Part shown: in pieces, positions 53,901 to 62,056 of the stretch
Position numbering within the stretch: the first letter of the stretch is position 1
Layout of the letters: each line of letters opens with the position of its first letter
Assembly (NCBI GenBank): GCA_937995755.1
Contig: CALKJD010000131.1
Location: 1-64,000, forward strand
Reading direction: 5' to 3'
DNA length: 64,000 bases
Source of the DNA: an uncultured Saprospiraceae bacterium
GTDB lineage: Bacteria; Bacteroidota; Bacteroidia; Chitinophagales; Saprospiraceae
Made by a program: the position numbers and the translations under genes
Notes under the pieces: model-generated
Database searches by the model: none
What the model saw: only the letters and a program-made list of their open reading frames with translations
Told to the model about the DNA's origin: nothing

Positions 53901-54595
53901 TCTTCCAAATTAGCTCTTAATTGTCCAAATTCTCCTGTACAAGATATCGCTAATCTATATTGACGTAGAGGAATGTTGTCTCCCCTTAATGTTACATTGG
54001 TCTCTTGTCCTCCATGCACTTCTATATCCTTTAGTTCGTCAAGGATACTTTCAGGATTTTGAGCAGTTCCACAGGCCATTTGGTGTGGTTCGAGATTTAC
54101 TTCATGATCCTTTACAAAATAGCTAATATACTCTGTCGTTGTATTTGTAGAATATGGATCTATATATACAGTACCATTCTCTGTACGTATAGCAGCATAG
54201 AATCCTTTACTGTTAAGACTTATCCTTAGATTTTCAAAGTTGTTTGATCGTCCATATCCTTTGTAGGATTTGATGTTGGGATATCTAGCAGATATCTCTT
54301 CCATCATCGTAGGCGCTTCATATATCATAAACGTCTTATTCGTCCCATCTGGCATCGGCACTTTTAGGCTTACTTCCTGACTTGATCTATTCCCATCTAA
54401 TTCATGTGGGGCAGCTTCAAGGTATTCTTTGATTCCTTGTATATTGAGCTGTAGCGCTTGATAATGATTAGGAACTATAGTCCTTTCTTGGTCAGATCGC
54501 AAGGAAACGTCAGAATCTTGTATAGGCGTAAAAAAGGATTGTCCAAAAATTGAATTAGCTATCAAACTAACTGCAAAGAGTAATAATAATCGCAT
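50945..54595 (-). CDS. Secreted reprolysin-like (M12B) zinc metalloprotease with P-domain and T9SS sorting domain
   Basis: A 1216-residue protein with signal peptide (about 1-18). A long propeptide-like N-region (20-200), a metzincin catalytic domain (about 205-430) with HEMGHQLGSPH at 357-367 (HExxHxxGxxH) and Met-turn IMSYAGLCG, then Ig/fibronectin-like beta domains (about 440-870, including FDVSDRNNTVEEP and TEAQNASNYKIEIASNPRF), a proprotein-convertase P-domain (about 880-1010: VADVNVTLFKGTHERNKDLTAYLQAPDG in parts, ISGLWIFQLDDN), a CSPG/cadherin-like segment (about 1020-1120) and a type A T9SS domain (VLYPNPANESVII, LAGRTLS, LDNGIYLVEI). It is an extracellular zinc endopeptidase. The gene stands between terminators and has its own promoter at 54659-54666. 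Confidence 0.94.
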   Translation of the reverse strand: MRLLLLFAVSLIANSIFGQSFFTPIQDSDVSLRSDQERTIVPNHYQALQLNIQGIKEYLEAAPHELDGNRSSQEVSLKVPMPDGTNKTFMIYEAPTMMEEISARYPNIKSYKGYGRSNNFENLRISLNSKGFYAAIRTENGTVYIDPYSTNTTTEYISYFVKDHEVNLEPHQMACGTAQNPESILDELKDIEVHGGQETNVTLRGDNIPLRQYRLAISCTGEFGQLRANLEEVLADINTSVNRLNQIFENELSIRMILVDRNDEIIYNNAQTDPYAIPSSFPQNSGSGRWLLARNTEIINNTIGADSYDLGHIYHRACTDVGGVAFLGSICGDLKGGGVTCHASSNLEYNTVSIAAHEMGHQLGSPHSFNNCGGENESLADGFEPGSGTTIMSYAGLCGSNNVQNGNDDYYHVGSLTNIYRTTRQAAQSCAEEINISNHEPDVQLDYKDGFIIPIGTPFILTGDATDEDGNNMTYSWEQVNGGPLSPLGSPSNNAPAFRVFYPNENKTRIFPRASSLLSNTSSSAEVMATYTRNYNFQFVARDNNPGGGTASWKEVAFGANDIGGPFLVTSNNSNEVLYAGDQHMVTWDVAGTDQSPINCENVNIYISYDAEINTDVLNDDIILLAENTPNDGSHEIIIPSRLSTRMRIVVRAADNIFFDVSDRNNTVEEPSEPAVYFESAANNLALCSDTYALEISTLGLGGYEGEVQMVVEGAPSDAIATFSAATVTAGDITTLNLDFSNVLSSDNYELKIIAIAEGIDSLERTIPISNIATDFSDLSYLGPENGLMGITSLPLLEWTEAQNASNYKIEIASNPRFADEDIVLSAIVTNTNYSPSEILEVSSIYYWRVRAENECKQGEYPEVFAFSTESLSCQTYEANNLPINISQSGTPSILAEIPVNGVGQVADVNVTLFKGTHERNKDLTAYLQAPDGDRVRLFSSECGNQRNFHCAFDDESPTDFSCPLNSQETYKPEAMLSELNGKDISGLWIFQLDDNVTGNSGKLEEVSIEICSNISLNPPVLVNNNVLELPPGARDAIQSPQMLTTDPDNTLDELTYTLIKVPEHGLLQLNLVTLQVGDQWTQSDIQNNNLTYLHSDDGSISDMLRFDVADGEGGWVEITNFDIAIDDSFLTSTADQEFDNNVVLYPNPANESVIISHNSIDALSIKIMDLAGRTLSNHSTVRSNKVHTGNLDNGIYLVEITAGEKMSVKKMVIQR

Positions 54596-54622
54596 TGTTA
54601 TATTTTAAAAATGAATCTTCTG

Positions 54623-54651
54623 GCTTATCTATTTTACATGATGAGATAAGC
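54623..54651 (-). repeat. 5' stem-loop in the reprolysin leader (8-bp perfect stem)
   Basis: AGATAAGC (54644-54651) and GCTTATCT (54623-54630) pair around a 13-nt loop. The predicted start point (about 54653) lies next to the stem, so the mRNA would begin with this hairpin. No T-run follows. Such 5' stem-loops can stabilise mRNA. Confidence 0.5.
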
Positions 54652-54658
54652 TTGGTCG

Positions 54659-54666
54659 CAAATATA
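54659..54666 (-). promoter_or_regulatory. -7 box TATATTTG for the reprolysin gene
   Basis: Exact TAnnTTTG match on the minus strand followed by GCGACC, the same extended form as in other promoters here. It gives a 5' leader of about 57 nt before the ATG at 54595. No -33 TTG was found at the usual distance. Confidence 0.55.
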
Positions 54667-54732
54667 AACCATAGAAACCTCAGAAGGGTGTGCCTAAGAA
54701 GACTTTACTTTCAATAAATGTCAAAGGATTGA

Positions 54733-57700
54733 TCAAAATGTCGCCTTGATTTGTGCTCGTGCTACATGGACAGTTGGTGAAATACCCGTTTTTCGACCAT
54801 CATAACTGATATTGAGGTCAACATTTTTGGCCATTCGTCGTGTAATATTGAGATTCCATAAATAGTTTTTGCCATTCTTTAAGCCATCAAGTAGGTCATA
54901 CTCTATAGTGCTGTTGGCGGCGCCATTATATTCTACATTGACAAGTGAGAAGCTGAGATTGTAACTTGATTTACTTGCTTTTCGATAGGTGGATTCCACA
55001 GTGAGATCATGGCTGGTAGCCGATTCCATACCACTTAATTGTTGTTGGCGAGTGTCGTATTTGTATGAACTTATTAATCGCCAATTAGCAGATGGTCTCC
55101 AGTTGATTTCAGGACTAATGTTCCAATAGTTGATATCAAAATTTCGTTGGCTAAAAAAGTTGGAGTCGTATGTCTTGTCTCCAGTTTTTAAGTTCACAAT
55201 AAAGTCAGTTGCCCTGATCAATTGTAGTCGTATTCTGCTAAAATATTCTGATAATCCACGATCTTCATTTCCTGCGATTTGCACATTTCTATTGTCCGTT
55301 AACCTATTGCCAAGTTGAATGTCAAATGCAGTACTCGTTCGATTAAAAAAGAGTGTGTTTGATATTAGAGAACTGTAGGCAGTAAGGGATACATTGTTAA
55401 GGCTAAAGTTGAGCGGTTGGAAATTAGATTCGGCTCCATCATCTTCTACTTTTTGATTAAGTCTAATGCTATGGCTTGAAGCAAATTTTCGCAAGAAATT
55501 CTTTTTATTTGTTAGCACTTTTGAAGGACTGATTCTAAGACTTACATTTAACGATTGGTTGTTGGTCCTCACAAATTCATTGTTGAATAATGGGACTTTG
55601 ATATAGTTGGCGGTGTCGATGTCAGGCCTGTATTCGTAGAGGTATAACTCATCTTCGGTTGGCGTTTCATTATTGCCTATGTAGATGTATTCACCTTGTC
55701 CAGATTCTACTTTTTCATAGGTAAATTCTTGCTTTGGTTCCTGGCCTGAACTGATGTCGTAATTCATGGTAGATCGCATCAATCCTTTCCATAGCGTAAG
55801 GTTGTACGCTATTCTAGATAGTATAGTGGTTTTAGATTTTTGATCTGTAGACTCTTGGTTTACGACTTCAAAATCTCTTACACCTAATGTCCAATTTAAG
55901 TTATTGGAATCGTTTATTTTCCATTTAGACTCTGCAGAAAGTTCATTCGTTTTTATGGCTTCCACCAAAGCGCCGTTGACAGGTAGTCGGTCGGCCCTTT
56001 GCTTGGCTTCTACTTTTATACTGAGCTTGTTTTCTGGATTGTTTTCTATGAAAAATCGATTGACATCAAAGTCAAAACTTCTATCTTGAATCGATTGATC
56101 TATGGTTAATCGCACTTCATTTTTTTCTTGTTCATAGCCATATCCCAAAGTCCATCCTCCCAGTTTATTTACAGATTTGCTGATGCTGATTTTAGGTCTC
56201 ACAAACAAACTTTTTTCTCCATATCCATCACTCTCAAGGTACCTAGCTATTGCGATCATATTCCAACCGTTATGATTGTATTTAGCATCTATATAATGCT
56301 GACTTCCTTCGTATGATAACAGTCTCTCATAGCTCGATAATCCATAGCTTAGTGAGAGTTGATTTCCTTTTTGTAAAGTCACATTGGTTTTGATGATTTG
56401 CTCATTACTTTCGTTGGATTGGGTGATGCTCCATTCTCTGATGAATTCTGCATTTCGATAAGGATTTAATGGGTTGAATTCGCTATCAACATATTCATAA
56501 TTTATATCTGTACTGACACGCCAAAGTTGGGCACTGTCTAGTGTAAAGTTGTGCTTGTAGCCGATGTTCGTAGCTAATCCTTGATTATCCTCTTTATTAA
56601 GCGTAGAAAGACGATTGATATCAAAGTTAGTCCACGCCAATTCTCCGTATGCCAAAGCATTTTTAGATAGTTGATATTCTATTCTACTCGTCAACATTTG
56701 TTTTTGCTCAGGGGGCACTATTCTTATCGTGGGGAGGTAAGTACCCATACCAGGGCCAATGTATTTATAGACACGACCATTAGTACCTATCTCCGTATCG
56801 ATGATGTAATCACCGTTGCCGCCTTCTACTTCTGAAAATATAGCCGTGTATAAAGGCAGATTAGTATCGGTACTATACTCAAGGATCATGTCTGAAGGGT
56901 CTGTGCTGTTTGGATTAGCTATTTGTTTATAAGTAATTCTTGATAGTGAACTGACATCTTCATCCAAGGGACTCACGCCTGATCTAACAGCATCTAAGAG
57001 ATTATCACCACTCTCAGCTAATATGAGCCTATCAATACTATCTAAGGCCGCTTGACCACTTCCGTTTTTACTATCTTGTTCGCTATATAATTGAGCACTT
57101 ATTTTGAGCTTTTTGCTAGTGTAGCTAGATCCCAGAGTATATAGCGTTCTGAGGTAGTTCTGATCTGTGTACTCATATTCTACTATGATCCGGCTTTCTC
57201 GTGCTACTATACGCTTAGGCGTAAATGCTATCTCTGCTCGATTGTAATCGATAGTGTAATCAAAGTTTTCTCCTCGCTCTAATAGTACACCGTCGTAATA
57301 GACTCTTTCTGATCCAGCAAGTACGATGAGGAATCGTTCGCCATTGGCTCCAGTAAGTTTGTAGGGGCCTTGATTACCTTCTTCGACAGGTAGGGTCAAT
57401 CGGTTAAACTTTCCCTTGGATACTGCAAAACTAGCTCTGGTTTCTAGCTCTTTAGTAGAGGATAGGGACTGGCCATGAGTGACACTCGCACCTTTCAGTT
57501 TCTTAAAATATTTCATGAAGTAGCCGTTGCGGCTTTGTTGCTGATAATCACCAGCAACCACAGAGGTTTTGTCTTTCGTTAGCCTTATATAAACTTGATC
57601 AAACTCTTGTAAAGATTGAGTATTTCCTTCCGGTTGAATCGGAATGTTGTCATCAGATATAGCAGCTACTATCTTTAGCCCATTGCCTAGGTCTCCAGCG

Positions 57701-58230
57701 AGTTGGAGGTTGAAATTGCTGTTGAGTACAAGACTTTGGCTATTTCCCACAGAAAAGCCTCGTGTAAAGCTTCCATTGTAGTCTAGACCTTTGCCAGATA
57801 TCAAAGCTTGGTTACTTGAATTTTGAAATGGACTATAATCGTAGCCTATATACACAGCAACATCTTTTTTGACCATTTGCGTGGTGTCCAAGTGGCTGAG
57901 GACTTCTCCAAATCTAAAGTCAAATGTGCGATAAGATATTTCTAGAGAATCTAACTTTTCACACAATGATGCTTTCCCTACTATCTCGTTGTCATTTATA
58001 GTGAAATCACTTGCTGGAAGTATCGTATTTTGATACCTAATTATAACGGATGATGGTAGGATACTAAGGCTGTCTTTGGTTAAGATGCAGTCTTCTGATT
58101 TTTGGTTTAATGGATTGATTGACTGCCCAATACATATATTAGGTATTCCTAATGTAATGAATACAATAATAGCTAGATAAAGGCCTGATATATATGTCGT
58201 GTTAGTCAAATTGTCATTGATGCATTCCAA
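54733..58230 (-). CDS. Large outer-membrane beta-barrel-like protein with SprA-like N-terminal region
   Basis: A 1165-residue protein. A non-ATG start (TTG 58230, or a later TTG) precedes a hydrophobic signal segment (about 16-36). Residues 130-330 resemble the N-terminal part of SprA/Sov-type proteins: GKGLDYNGSFTRGFSVGNSQSLVLNS in parts, FNLQLAGDLGNGLKIVAAISDDNIPIQPEGN in parts, DQVYIRLTKDK, VVAGDY, RVYYDGVLL. The C-terminal half is a series of amphipathic strands (WNLNITRRMAKNVDLNIS, VHVARAQIKATF) ending in Phe, as for outer-membrane barrels. SprA is the T9SS outer-membrane translocon, over 2000 residues; this protein is about half that size, so it is a relative rather than SprA itself. 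Function in export or assembly is inferred. Confidence 0.7.
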   Translation of the reverse strand: MECINDNLTNTTYISGLYLAIIVFITLGIPNICIGQSINPLNQKSEDCILTKDSLSILPSSVIIRYQNTILPASDFTINDNEIVGKASLCEKLDSLEISYRTFDFRFGEVLSHLDTTQMVKKDVAVYIGYDYSPFQNSSNQALISGKGLDYNGSFTRGFSVGNSQSLVLNSNFNLQLAGDLGNGLKIVAAISDDNIPIQPEGNTQSLQEFDQVYIRLTKDKTSVVAGDYQQQSRNGYFMKYFKKLKGASVTHGQSLSSTKELETRASFAVSKGKFNRLTLPVEEGNQGPYKLTGANGERFLIVLAGSERVYYDGVLLERGENFDYTIDYNRAEIAFTPKRIVARESRIIVEYEYTDQNYLRTLYTLGSSYTSKKLKISAQLYSEQDSKNGSGQAALDSIDRLILAESGDNLLDAVRSGVSPLDEDVSSLSRITYKQIANPNSTDPSDMILEYSTDTNLPLYTAIFSEVEGGNGDYIIDTEIGTNGRVYKYIGPGMGTYLPTIRIVPPEQKQMLTSRIEYQLSKNALAYGELAWTNFDINRLSTLNKEDNQGLATNIGYKHNFTLDSAQLWRVSTDINYEYVDSEFNPLNPYRNAEFIREWSITQSNESNEQIIKTNVTLQKGNQLSLSYGLSSYERLLSYEGSQHYIDAKYNHNGWNMIAIARYLESDGYGEKSLFVRPKISISKSVNKLGGWTLGYGYEQEKNEVRLTIDQSIQDRSFDFDVNRFFIENNPENKLSIKVEAKQRADRLPVNGALVEAIKTNELSAESKWKINDSNNLNWTLGVRDFEVVNQESTDQKSKTTILSRIAYNLTLWKGLMRSTMNYDISSGQEPKQEFTYEKVESGQGEYIYIGNNETPTEDELYLYEYRPDIDTANYIKVPLFNNEFVRTNNQSLNVSLRISPSKVLTNKKNFLRKFASSHSIRLNQKVEDDGAESNFQPLNFSLNNVSLTAYSSLISNTLFFNRTSTAFDIQLGNRLTDNRNVQIAGNEDRGLSEYFSRIRLQLIRATDFIVNLKTGDKTYDSNFFSQRNFDINYWNISPEINWRPSANWRLISSYKYDTRQQQLSGMESATSHDLTVESTYRKASKSSYNLSFSLVNVEYNGAANSTIEYDLLDGLKNGKNYLWNLNITRRMAKNVDLNISYDGRKTGISPTVHVARAQIKATF

Positions 58231-58822
58231 ATGCTCACTTTCCTTGAGTTGTTTGTTTGAACAAGCATAACGTAATATCTTCTTAGAAAGCTATATATCC
58301 TATTATTTATTTCAAAAAATCTCCTTATTTGGTCAGAGAAATGTTAAAAATCAATTTTTTTTCAAGTGGTTTTTGCTTCCTCTTTGAGATACTAAGTGCT
58401 GTGTATTAGGATTTTGTCAATTTATTTTCTGCCGAATTGAAGATGAAAGAGGCTAGGTTGAAAAGGATATTAAATATATAATATAATTTAACGTGTAATC
58501 AGTTTTAAATCAATAAGTTAATGTTTTCATTGTAGAAGTTATGTATAATCATTATTTGTTATGTCATGGGTCCTTTTTGGCTGTAGAGAGTAGGAATGTT
58601 GGCGAAAGTCATATATAGAAAGCCTTCTATTTGTTATAAATGATGTGGTCAAAATAAAACTTTCATGGTATTTGCACTGTCACAGTTGGACACGCTCTAC
58701 GTAATGCTATCTTCAGTAGCTAGACAATACTAATCCAATTGATTATATTTGTGACCGATTAATAATATTTTAATCAAAGCAAATTATTGTTCTTTACCCA
58801 AGAGCTAAACTTAGTGACATAG
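58231..58822. other. Intergenic region between divergent genes, 592 bp
   Basis: AT-rich without a gene-like frame. It holds a -7 box for the peroxidase gene (58744-58751) and presumably the promoter of the outer-membrane protein gene. The 14-mer at 58451-58464 also occurs at 5802-5815, probably by chance. Confidence 0.45.
58744..58751 (+). promoter_or_regulatory. -7 box TATATTTG upstream of the heme peroxidase gene
   Basis: TATATTTG followed by GTGACC, 71 bp before the ATG at 58823. It is an exact consensus match. No -33 TTG at 17-21 bp was seen. Confidence 0.5.
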
Positions 58823-60742
58823 ATGAGACCGAAAGTATTTATTCCATTAATCTGTTCCCTACTATTGTTGAGTATTTCAACGTCAGCGCAGATCTATAGA
58901 TCGTATGATGGGACTAATAATAATATCGATAATCCTACGTGGGGTGCGGCAAATGCACAACTGACGAGAATTTCTACTGCAGACTACGCAGATGGCATTT
59001 CTGAGCCTAAGTTGGATATGACGCACAATCGCCCTAATCCAAGAGTAATCAGTAATAAACTTTTTGCACAGGAGAGTACGATTTCTAATGGCTTATCACT
59101 TTCTGATTTCACATGGGCATTTGGCCAATTTATAGATCACGATATTTCATTTGTTGAAGATAACTCTCAAGAAAGCCTAAGTAATATAGAAATTCCTAGT
59201 GATGATTTATACTTCACTCCTGGTTCGATGATGCATATGTCTAGATCTAAATCAGCACCAGGCACTGGTACAGATATAGATAATCCACGTCAACATAATA
59301 ACCATATCACTTCATTTATCGATGCATCTTCAGTATATGGATCGGATGAAGAGAGAGCCAATTGGCTAAGAACTTTCGAAGGTGGTAAGATGAAGACGTC
59401 TCCTGGTAACCTTCTACCTTGGAACACAGTTACGGGTAATCAAAATGATGAAATAGATTATACAGCGCCCTTTATGGCGGATGACACAAGATCTTTATCT
59501 AGATATTTTGTCGCAGGTGATATTAGAGCTAATGAAAATCCATTATTACTTTCATTTCATATTCTCTTCGTAAGAGAGCACAATAGACTTTGTGATGAAT
59601 TAGCTGAAGCACACCCAGCATGGAACGATGAGCGTATCTACCAGAGAGCAAGAAAGCTTGTAGGTGCATTTATCCAAGAAATAGTATTTAATGAATGGCT
59701 TCCAGCAATGGGTGTTAATCTACCTAGATATACTGGATACAAGAGTAATGTAAATCCATCTATTAGTAATGAATTTTCTGGAGCAGCCTTCAGAATAGGT
59801 CATACCCTAATCAACTCTAACATAGTACGTATGAGTAATGATGGTTCAGATATACCAGGAGGAAATATCTCTTTAAGAGATGCTTTCTTTAATCCTTTCG
59901 TAATGGTGCTTTCTGGTGGTATCGATCCTTTCTTTAAAGGGATGGCTACACAGGCTCAGCAAGAAATGGATAGCAAGGTAATCGATGATGTTAGAAATTT
60001 CCTTTTTGGTGCTCCAGGTCAAGGAGGCTTAGATCTTGCAGCGATTAATATCAATAGAGCAAGAGAAAGAGGAATTCCTTCTTTCAATCAGATTAGACAA
60101 GATTTAGGTTTGCCACCAGTTAACTCTTTCTATACTTTGACACATGATCAGGAAGTTGCTGATATCATGGAAGATGTCTATGGAAGTATAGATAACCTAG
60201 ACCCTTGGGTGGGTATGGTGAGCGAACATCATATTGGTTCAGAAGCGCTCTTTGGTGAGTTGATGATGACTATTCTTAAAGAACAGTTTCAGGTGCTACG
60301 TGATGGTGATAGATACTATTATGAAGTAGATGATGAGTTGACTGATGAGCAAAAGGATATGGTGACTAACACTACGATGAGAGAAATTATCATGCGTAAT
60401 ACGAATATTATTCTAATGCAAGATGAAGTATTCAAAGCCATGCCGCATGAGATGATTGCTGTAGGTCCTACGATCAAAGAATTTAACCTTGAGGCTACAT
60501 TATATCCTAACCCAACGGCGGGTGATGTGACAAATATTAAATACTATTCAGATATTGATCAAGATGTTACACTCGATGTGATTGACTATCAAGGTAGATT
60601 GGTATCTTCTAAAGTATTGGAAGCTCACCCAGGAGATAATTACTTCTGTATGAGTCTACCTGCTAATATGCCAAGAGGTCTATATAATATTAGACTTCAG
60701 ACGCGTCATGGGTATAACATTCTAAAGCTCATTAAAGAGTAA
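58823..60742 (+). CDS. Secreted animal-type heme peroxidase (An_peroxidase) with T9SS sorting domain
   Basis: A 639-residue protein with a Sec signal peptide (1-22, STSAQ). The peroxidase-cyclooxygenase core spans about 25-550: distal His106 in FGQFIDHD, catalytic Arg251 in FVREHN, proximal heme ligand His327 in FRIGHTLINS; IDASSVYGSDEERANWLRT (in parts) is also typical. Active-site residues are complete, so peroxidase or halide oxidation activity is likely. The C-terminal 80 residues (YPNPTAGDV, PRGLYNIRLQTRHGYNI) are a type A T9SS sorting domain. Such eukaryote-like peroxidases occur in some bacteria and are thought to be used in defence or surface chemistry. The glycosylasparaginase gene follows directly in the same frame. 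Confidence 0.93.
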   Translation: MRPKVFIPLICSLLLLSISTSAQIYRSYDGTNNNIDNPTWGAANAQLTRISTADYADGISEPKLDMTHNRPNPRVISNKLFAQESTISNGLSLSDFTWAFGQFIDHDISFVEDNSQESLSNIEIPSDDLYFTPGSMMHMSRSKSAPGTGTDIDNPRQHNNHITSFIDASSVYGSDEERANWLRTFEGGKMKTSPGNLLPWNTVTGNQNDEIDYTAPFMADDTRSLSRYFVAGDIRANENPLLLSFHILFVREHNRLCDELAEAHPAWNDERIYQRARKLVGAFIQEIVFNEWLPAMGVNLPRYTGYKSNVNPSISNEFSGAAFRIGHTLINSNIVRMSNDGSDIPGGNISLRDAFFNPFVMVLSGGIDPFFKGMATQAQQEMDSKVIDDVRNFLFGAPGQGGLDLAAININRARERGIPSFNQIRQDLGLPPVNSFYTLTHDQEVADIMEDVYGSIDNLDPWVGMVSEHHIGSEALFGELMMTILKEQFQVLRDGDRYYYEVDDELTDEQKDMVTNTTMREIIMRNTNIILMQDEVFKAMPHEMIAVGPTIKEFNLEATLYPNPTAGDVTNIKYYSDIDQDVTLDVIDYQGRLVSSKVLEAHPGDNYFCMSLPANMPRGLYNIRLQTRHGYNILKLIKE

Positions 60743-60826
60743 CATATTATCAAAAAGAATTCCGAATATTCGAGTGCTGATGTCAAGCTTTCTACAGAGA
60801 GGAGAAGGTTCATCAAGCAAGCGAGT

Positions 60827-61783
60827 ATGGGTGCAATTGCTGCTGGATTAGTAGCTTGTACGCAGAATAAGGAGGCATCTGCTACTCAGCAGCCCAAAGA
60901 TCTCCCAAATGCTAATCCATTTCCAATAGTTATCAGCACATGGCCCCATATCGTGGATAATGAGGTTGCGCTGACAGCTATCAAGACAGGAGATCTATTA
61001 GATGGTATAGAGCAAGGGATCAATAGTGTAGAAAACAATCCTGAAGACCAATCAGTCGGATTAGGCGGACGTCCTGATAGAACAGGTATAGTTACTCTCG
61101 ATGCCTGTATAATGGATAAAGAGCATAGAGCGGGATCTGTATGTTATCTTAAGAATATCAAAAACCCTATATCCGTAGCTCGATTAGTAATGCAAGATAC
61201 GCCTCACGTGATACTAGCTGGGGATGGTGCATTGCAATTTGCGTTATCTAAAGGTTTCAAAGAAGAGGAGTTACTCACCGCGAAATCGAAAGAGGAATAT
61301 GTCGAATGGCTCAAAACAGCCCATTACAAGCCCAAAGTCAATGCTGAATTACATGATACTATAGGAATGCTCGCCATTGATGATAAAGGCGATATTTCAG
61401 GAGGATGCTCCACGAGCGGACTAGGCTATAAGATGCAAGGAAGGGTAGGAGATTCACCTATAATAGGAGCAGGGTTATTTGTAGATAATGAAATAGGAGC
61501 TGCCACTGCCACAGGCATGGGAGAGTTAGTCTTGACTACCTTAGGGTCCTTTCTTACGGTAGAGTTTATGAGACAAGGTATGTCTCCAATGGAAGCATGT
61601 AAAGCCGCTGTAATGCGTACCGTTGAGAAGAATAAAAATACTTATAAAGAGATGCAAGTAGGGTATATAGCCTTAGATAAGTATGGTAGATACGGTGCAT
61701 ACAGTATTCAGCCAGGATTCCAGTATACTGTGACATTTGAAAATCACAACGAAGTCTTTGACGCAGATAGTTATCTGGATTAA
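60827..61783 (+). CDS. Glycosylasparaginase/isoaspartyl peptidase (Ntn-hydrolase), export signal upstream of ATG
   Basis: A 318-residue Ntn-hydrolase family T2 protein from the first ATG. The nucleophile is Thr178 in HDTIGML, made free by autocleavage; GGRPDRTGIVTLDACIM, GGCSTSGLGYKMQGRVGDSP and GAATATGMGE are family motifs. It hydrolyses the GlcNAc-Asn bond or beta-aspartyl peptides. The frame stays open upstream for 28 more codons to the peroxidase stop and encodes STERRRFIKQAS then GAIAAGLVAC, a twin-arginine signal and lipobox. The annotated ATG lies in the middle of this signal, so the real start is probably the ATT at 60746, without any ATG, GTG or TTG available. Coordinates given here are for the conservative ATG. 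It likely forms an operon with the peroxidase. Confidence 0.85.
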   Translation: MGAIAAGLVACTQNKEASATQQPKDLPNANPFPIVISTWPHIVDNEVALTAIKTGDLLDGIEQGINSVENNPEDQSVGLGGRPDRTGIVTLDACIMDKEHRAGSVCYLKNIKNPISVARLVMQDTPHVILAGDGALQFALSKGFKEEELLTAKSKEEYVEWLKTAHYKPKVNAELHDTIGMLAIDDKGDISGGCSTSGLGYKMQGRVGDSPIIGAGLFVDNEIGAATATGMGELVLTTLGSFLTVEFMRQGMSPMEACKAAVMRTVEKNKNTYKEMQVGYIALDKYGRYGAYSIQPGFQYTVTFENHNEVFDADSYLD

Positions 61784-62056
61784 GTCTCTGTATTTTAATT
61801 GTTTATGTATTGATTTTATTTGTATTTGAATGTAGTTTACCTCTGTTCATATTCCCCTTTTTTCTATTTATTATTCTCGTATAATACTGCATAATAGCGA
61901 TCAAAACATGTAGTTTTTTTTCGTCATATCACATTTGGCATTCCTTTTGCACTTAGTACTCTCGAAAGGAAAGTTTTTTGGCTCAAGTCAAGACTGGATA
62001 ATATAAATCACAAACTAGCGTATGCTTCAAAATGGCATGTGTGATAGTAAAATAAT

